Origin: Streptomyces hyaluromycini
GTDB taxonomy: Bacteria > Actinomycetota > Actinomycetes > Streptomycetales > Streptomycetaceae
Direction of reading: 5' to 3'
Length of the DNA stretch: 64,000 bases
NCBI RefSeq assembly: GCF_002217755.1
Contig: NZ_BCFL01000023.1
Span: 1-64,000 of the forward strand
Part shown: piece after piece, positions 59,118 to 64,000 of the stretch
Numbering within the stretch: position 1 is the first letter of the stretch
Layout: every line of letters starts with the position of its first letter
Position numbers and translations under genes: made by a program
Notes under the pieces: generated by a model
Database searches by the model: none
Seen by the model: only the letters and a program-made list of their open reading frames with translations
Told to the model about the DNA's origin: nothing

Positions 59118-62100
59118 CGAGCCCCCCTGCTGACCAGGCCCTCGAAGAGCTCGCCGGCGACGTCGATCTCCACTCCGCCGTGCCGCACCCGTTCGATGAG
59201 CGTGCGCAGGGAGTGCTCACCGCCGGGATCCTGCTGCCGGTCCGGTGAGACGCCGCGGGCTGCCGTCGCCGCAGTCACCTGCTCTCGCAGAAAGCCGGTG
59301 AACTCCCGGATCGTGGGATAGCTGTAGATCCTGGACGCCGTGATCTCCAGCCCGTACCGCTTATTGAGCTCCTGGATCCACTCCACACCGATGATCGAGT
59401 CGAGCCCCAGGTCGACGAAGTTCTTGTCGTGGTCGATCTCGCTGCGCTTGACCACCAGGATCTCCGAGAGGCTGGAGGTGAGTTCGTCCTCCAGCTGCTC
59501 CGCGGAGATCTCCGGCACGCTCGGCGCCACGAGCGGCGGCTCGGGGGCGACAGCGGCCAGGGAGCGCGGGGGCGAGGAGGAGAGTGTGAGGGCCGGAGCC
59601 GGGACCGGGGCCGGGGCGGCGGCCTCGGGTCGCGGTCGCTCCTGCGCCGGCTCTGGCTCGGGTGCGGAGCGGGCAGGCAGCGTGGAAAGCCTGATGCGGG
59701 GACGATGCGGGGACGATGCCGGTGTGGCGGCCGAGTCCGGCTCCGCCGTTACCGACACCGGCTCGGCCTGCACGGGCGCCGTCTCCTCCGTTGCGGGTCG
59801 CCGTGCGTCCCGGTCAGCCGTTGCCTCCCCCGCACCGGGGGCTGCGTCCCGGACCCAGTAACGCTCATTGGCGAACGGGTAGGTCGGCATGCTCATGCGA
59901 TAGGGCAGGTTGTCCGCGTACAGCTCGGTCCAGTCCAGCTTCAGGCCGATGACCCACAGGGCTAGCAGTTTGCCGTACCTGCCTCTCGCGAGCATCGCGT
60001 CCACGGCGGGCCTGATGTCGTCGTCCGCCAACAGCGCGCGCAGGTCCTGGTGTCGCTTGGTCTGTCCCTGGTACAGGCCCTCGATGGCGTTCTCACCGTT
60101 CACGTACGCCTGGAGCCGCGTCTCCAGCTCCGCGACGCCGCCCACTACCGTGGCCAGCCGGTACTCCATCTCCTCGCGTCCGATCTGCAACGTGTACGCG
60201 GCGTCGACCAGGCAGTCGTCGGTCACCGCTCCCTCGTGGACCGCCTCCAGCAACTGGACCGCCCTGGCACGCAGTTGTTCCTCGTTCCGGGCCGAGAGGA
60301 CGATCAGCGCCGGGCGTTCCCGCGTGACCCGGGTGCGGGACGGCCCTGCGGGACCGGTGTAGTCCTGGATGAGGACGTGTGCGTTGGCCCCTCCGGCGCC
60401 GAAGGACGACACGCCGGCGATCCGGGGCCCCTCCGTCGCCTCGCCGTCGCGGACGGCCGCCGGCCGCCGCCACTCCCCGAGCTGTCGCTGCACCGCGAAC
60501 GGCGTCTGCTCGAAGCGGATGTTGGGATTCGTCTGCTCGGCGTGGAGGCTGGGCACCAGCATTCCATGCTGCATCTGCAGCACGACCTTCATGAGACCCG
60601 CGATACCGGCGGCGGCTTCCAGGTGCCCGATGTTCGATTTCACCGAGCCGATCGCGCAGAACCCGTTGTCCTGGGTGTCACCCCGGAACGCCTGGGTCAG
60701 GCCGACCACCTCGATGGGGTCTCCGAGGTCGGTGCCGGTCCCGTGCGCCTCGATGTAGCTGACCGAGCGGGCGTCGATGCCCGCCTTGTCCAGCGTCCTG
60801 CGAATGAGGTCTCGCTGGGCCGTCGGGCTGGGCACCGTATAACCGTGCGTCTGCCCTCCGTGGTTCACCCCGGTGGCCGGAATGACCGCGTAGATGTGGT
60901 CGTGGTCGGCGATCGCCTCGGACAGACGCTTCAGGACCACGGCCCCGACTCCCTCTCCCGGCACATAGCCGTTCGCGGAACTGCCGAAGCTCTTGCAGCG
61001 CCCGTCGACGGACAGCATGTGGTGCGAGCAGAGGCCGACGTAGTTGAACGGGTGGAGGTACAGGTTCACACCACCCGCGATCGCCATCTCGCAATCACCG
61101 CGGTGGATGTTCTCGCATGCCTCGTGCACGGCGACCAGCGAGGAGGAGCACATCGTGTCGATGGGCATACTCGGTCCACGCAGATCGAGCAGATACGACA
61201 CACGGTTGGCCGCGGAGGCGAACGACGTGTGCAGCTCCCCTCGCCTGCCCCCGCTCGCGAGTTCGGGACCGTACAGGTTGAAGCCGGTCTTCGTGATACC
61301 CGCGAAGACACCGACGTTACGGTCGTAGCGCTTCGCCAACTGCTCCTTCGTGTAGCCGGCGTCCTCCATCGCCTCCCAGGAGGTGGCGATGAACAGCCGC
61401 TCCTGCGGGTCCATGCCGAAGGCCTCGCGCGGTGACATCCGGAAGAACAGGGGGTCGAACTCAGCGAAGCCGTTGACGAAGCCGCCCCACTTGCCGTAGC
61501 TCTTGCGCTGCTCAACGGCCTCCACCGGATCCGGGTGGTAGAAGCCCTCCAGCTCCCACCGGTCGCCCGGAATCTCCGTGATGCAGTCCCGGCCGGCCTC
61601 CAGGTTCTCCCAGTACTCCTTCAAGCTGTCCGCCTGCGGGTAGCGCCCGGACATGCCGATGATGGCGATGGGCTCCCGGACATGCTCCGTACGCCGGGCA
61701 GGCGACGGCCGCACCGACGGCATGGTCTCCACCGGCGCGACCGTCACCGTTCGCGTCGTCAGCGGCCCGGACGTGGCACGGTGGTCCGTCGATGGTCCGT
61801 CGGCGGGCGTCACGGCAGGGGTGTCCGTGCCCGTCCAGACCCGGCAGGCAGCGGGATACTCGGCAAGCAGGTAGCCGGCGGCCTGAGCGATGGTCCGCTG
61901 CTCGAAGAACAGCGTCTTGGGCAGATCGTCGAATCCGTCCTCCAGCGCCCGGTTCCACCGGGTGATCATGACGGAGTCGATGCCGTACGACTCCAACGGC
62001 TCGTAGGGGTCGACGGAATCACCGGCCAGCTTGGCGATCGTGGCCAACTGGCTCTTCAGCCGGTCGACGACCTTCTCCCGGACCGCGTCCTCGTCGAAGG

Positions 62101-64000
62101 CGGCCGCTCGGGCACGTTCGGGCCGCGGGCGAGTGCCGGCAGCGGAGTTCACATAGTCCATGATCTTTTCCCGGGATCCCGCGAAGACGGCCAGCCGGTC
62201 GCACCCCATGGCGAGGCCACGGTCCAGCGCCCGCATGGCGGTCTTCGTCTCCAGTGCTACCGTGCCGGTCTTCTTCCGCAGCCATTCCTCGGCCTCCTCG
62301 TCCACGCCCATCCCGCCGTCGCGCCAGAGCGGCCAGTTCACGGACAGGGTGTGGCCGCTGCGCTGACCCGAGGCCACGAGGCGGTTGCGGTAGGGGGCGT
62401 AAGCGTCCATGAATCCGTTGGCCGCCGCGTAGTCCGCCTGGCCGACGTTGCCGAAGGCGGACGACACCGACGAGAAGAGCGCGAAGAAGTCAAGCTCCAG
62501 CGCCCGGCTCGCCTCGTCCAGGTTCACCAGCCCCCTGACCTTCGGCGCCAGTACGCGGCGCACGTCGTCGGCGGTCTTGCTCACCAGGAATCCGTCACTC
62601 AGCACACCCGCGCAGTGGATGATGCCGTCGAGTCGGCCGAAACGGCTGCGCAAGCCCGTCATGAGGTCCTCGACGTCCGGGCGGCTGGCGACGTCGACCG
62701 TGCGGTAGTGGACCCGGGCCCCCTGGACTTTCAGCGCTTCTACGGCTGACAGCCGGTGCGGGTCCAGCTCTGAGCGTCCGGTCAGGACGAGTCTGGCGCC
62801 GGGCTCCCGGCGCACGATCTCCTCGGCGACGAGCAGCCCGAGGGCTCCCGCCCCACCCGTGATCAGATAGACGCCGTCCGGTTTCCACCGGGGCTCTGCC
62901 GTACCGGACCGGGCGGGGCCGGCCTCACGGTGGGCGGCGACGAGGCGGCGCCCTTGTTCGTAGCGGACATGGCGATCGTCGGGGAGCGACGCGTTCTCTT
63001 CGAGGACGGCCGCCAGGCGGCCCGACTCCGCGCCGATCTCGATCAGCTGGCCGACCAGCTTGGGGTTCTCCAGAGTCGCCGTTCTGACCGCTCCGGCCAG
63101 ACCGGACAGACACGCGTCCGGGCCGACTCCAGGCACGACGACCTGGACCAGGACGCGCCCAGTCACTCCTCCCCGCAGGAGCTCCTGCAGTTCCTCGGTC
63201 AACCGCAGGGCATAGTCCTCGAACCGCCCGTCTACGGAGCGCGCGGACGACTGCAGTACCTTCACCCGCCGGGTGCCGTCCGCCTCCGGCACCAGCCTCA
63301 AGGGCGCCGTCGGGCCGTCCCCGCACAGGATGACGAGGTGATCCGTCCAGCGGACGCCGGCGTCCGGAGCGGTCGCCGGTGCTTCCCTCCAGTGCGGCAG
63401 CAGGAGCAGCGGGGGCTCCTGCGGCTCTACGGGCTCGCGCACCGTCGGCGGCGCCACAGGCCGGTCCGCGTGCCGGGGCAGCCAGTACCGCTCCTTGGTG
63501 AACGGGTAGGCCGGAAGCGGAACGCGGCGCGGGCGACGGCCGTCGTAGAGACGCGACCAGGGGATTGCGCCCCCCTTCACCCACAGCTCCAGGACCTCGG
63601 CGTACCTGTGGCTCCGCAGGCACTCCTCGATGGCCTCCGGCTGTTCCCCTTCCGTCCTGGAGACGTCGGTGGTGGGTGCGTCGTGTTGTACGGACCCTCG
63701 GTACAGACCCGGATCCTCGCCTCCGTCGATATACAGCTGGAGCGCCGAGATGAGTTCGCTCCGGGAGCGGGCCACGAAGGCCAGCCGCGCCTTCATCGCC
63801 TCCCTGCCGGTCTGCAGGGTGTACGCGATGTCCGCCGTGTCGCAGTCGTCGAGCGAGCCGTCCCGCAGCGCGGTCAACAGCCTGTCCGCCCGCAGGCGCA
63901 GTCGTTCTTCGTTCCTGGCGGACAGGACGAAGACCGATGCCGCCGCGGGTGCCTCCCCGGGCGTGCGGTCGCGCGGCTCGTAGGCCCGGTGCTCCTCGAT
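59114..64000 (-). CDS. Trans-AT polyketide synthase (5' end off-window): ...KR-ACP-KS-ACP
   Basis: 1628 codons are visible and the frame is open to the window edge, which starts inside the end of a KS domain (IEEHRAYEPRD). Visible order: KS C-terminal linker, KR (about 375-620; YLITGGAGALGLLVAEEIVR cofactor loop, ALFSSVSSAFGNVGQADYAA with Ser and Tyr, and LSD at the LDD position, suggesting B-type), ACP with Ser676 (YGIDSVMITRWN), KS about 775-1205 with Cys951 (IDTMCSSSL), and ACP with Ser1535 (LGLDSIIGVEWIQ). Both ACPs have Trp six residues after Ser; the second matches the beta-branching type closely. A C-terminal helix pair (LRTLIERVRHGGVEIDVAGE) is a likely docking element for the ECH-KS protein that follows. 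No AT domain. Confidence 0.92.
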   Translation of the reverse strand: MEEHRAYEPRDRTPGEAPAAASVFVLSARNEERLRLRADRLLTALRDGSLDDCDTADIAYTLQTGREAMKARLAFVARSRSELISALQLYIDGGEDPGLYRGSVQHDAPTTDVSRTEGEQPEAIEECLRSHRYAEVLELWVKGGAIPWSRLYDGRRPRRVPLPAYPFTKERYWLPRHADRPVAPPTVREPVEPQEPPLLLLPHWREAPATAPDAGVRWTDHLVILCGDGPTAPLRLVPEADGTRRVKVLQSSARSVDGRFEDYALRLTEELQELLRGGVTGRVLVQVVVPGVGPDACLSGLAGAVRTATLENPKLVGQLIEIGAESGRLAAVLEENASLPDDRHVRYEQGRRLVAAHREAGPARSGTAEPRWKPDGVYLITGGAGALGLLVAEEIVRREPGARLVLTGRSELDPHRLSAVEALKVQGARVHYRTVDVASRPDVEDLMTGLRSRFGRLDGIIHCAGVLSDGFLVSKTADDVRRVLAPKVRGLVNLDEASRALELDFFALFSSVSSAFGNVGQADYAAANGFMDAYAPYRNRLVASGQRSGHTLSVNWPLWRDGGMGVDEEAEEWLRKKTGTVALETKTAMRALDRGLAMGCDRLAVFAGSREKIMDYVNSAAGTRPRPERARAAAFDEDAVREKVVDRLKSQLATIAKLAGDSVDPYEPLESYGIDSVMITRWNRALEDGFDDLPKTLFFEQRTIAQAAGYLLAEYPAACRVWTGTDTPAVTPADGPSTDHRATSGPLTTRTVTVAPVETMPSVRPSPARRTEHVREPIAIIGMSGRYPQADSLKEYWENLEAGRDCITEIPGDRWELEGFYHPDPVEAVEQRKSYGKWGGFVNGFAEFDPLFFRMSPREAFGMDPQERLFIATSWEAMEDAGYTKEQLAKRYDRNVGVFAGITKTGFNLYGPELASGGRRGELHTSFASAANRVSYLLDLRGPSMPIDTMCSSSLVAVHEACENIHRGDCEMAIAGGVNLYLHPFNYVGLCSHHMLSVDGRCKSFGSSANGYVPGEGVGAVVLKRLSEAIADHDHIYAVIPATGVNHGGQTHGYTVPSPTAQRDLIRRTLDKAGIDARSVSYIEAHGTGTDLGDPIEVVGLTQAFRGDTQDNGFCAIGSVKSNIGHLEAAAGIAGLMKVVLQMQHGMLVPSLHAEQTNPNIRFEQTPFAVQRQLGEWRRPAAVRDGEATEGPRIAGVSSFGAGGANAHVLIQDYTGPAGPSRTRVTRERPALIVLSARNEEQLRARAVQLLEAVHEGAVTDDCLVDAAYTLQIGREEMEYRLATVVGGVAELETRLQAYVNGENAIEGLYQGQTKRHQDLRALLADDDIRPAVDAMLARGRYGKLLALWVIGLKLDWTELYADNLPYRMSMPTYPFANERYWVRDAAPGAGEATADRDARRPATEETAPVQAEPVSVTAEPDSAATPASSPHRPRIRLSTLPARSAPEPEPAQERPRPEAAAPAPVPAPALTLSSSPPRSLAAVAPEPPLVAPSVPEISAEQLEDELTSSLSEILVVKRSEIDHDKNFVDLGLDSIIGVEWIQELNKRYGLEITASRIYSYPTIREFTGFLREQVTAATAARGVSPDRQQDPGGEHSLRTLIERVRHGGVEIDVAGELFEGLVSRGAR

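Overview
The window looks like part of a Streptomyces chromosome. It is very GC-rich, its genes carry GGAGG-type ribosome binding sites and frequent ATGA stop/start overlaps, and several families are typical of the genus (OsdR/DevR-like regulator, SCO6745-like protein, GH110, SpoIIE-type PAS/GAF/PP2C phosphatase). Much of the middle of the window is littered with broken genes, which suggests a chromosome arm or another rearranging region rather than the conserved core.

0-9 kb is a stress/dormancy-type energy island: two PPOX-fold proteins, a STAS anti-anti-sigma-like protein, phosphoketolase facing a type 2 polyphosphate kinase, a SulP transporter, a cyclic-nucleotide-fold protein and an OsdR/DevR-like response regulator. 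Seven GGGCC-N4-GGCCC palindromes sit in the gene-free gaps here. They have the 5-4-5 geometry of the DevR box core, so the island is probably one regulon. A 173-bp MITE with perfect 23-bp ends has landed directly against one of these boxes, in front of the regulator. 9-15.5 kb holds a frameshifted membrane-protein relic, a coupled glycoside hydrolase pair (MGH1/GH63-like and GH13), a roadblock-like protein and an ArsR regulator.

15.5-24.7 kb is a carbohydrate-use locus: SCO6745-like protein, cupin, PmoA-like, Gfo/Idh/MocA oxidoreductase, a secreted six-hairpin-type glycosidase, a LacI regulator and a secreted GH110 alpha-1,3-galactosidase. Two copies of the decamer AGCGCTTGCT mark likely LacI operators. 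24.7-38.7 kb mixes intact genes (SpoIIE phosphatase, nitroreductase, monooxygenase, NAD(P)-binding protein, ECF-type sigma operon, small secreted protein) with many relics: a PP2C gene with an internal deletion, an SDR gene and an AhpD-type gene truncated into each other, a twice-deleted cysD, a frameshifted kinase and a decaying ParA partition region of plasmid type.

38.8-64 kb is one end of a trans-AT polyketide synthase cluster, all on the minus strand and still open at the right edge. In transcription order: (off-window)-KR-ACP-KS-ACP; ECH-KS-ACP-KS-ACP; KS-dead AT-DH-ACP-TE; acyl-AMP ligase; methyltransferase; free ACP; KS-ACP-ACP; type II thioesterase; a stand-alone AICAR formyltransferase; a P450; a sulfotransferase. 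No active acyltransferase is visible. An embedded PksI-like ECH2 domain and several ACPs with a Trp six residues after the pantetheine serine point to beta-branching. The only AT is a relic without its catalytic Ser-His and without most of its small subdomain. I do not recognise the product; the architecture may be undescribed.
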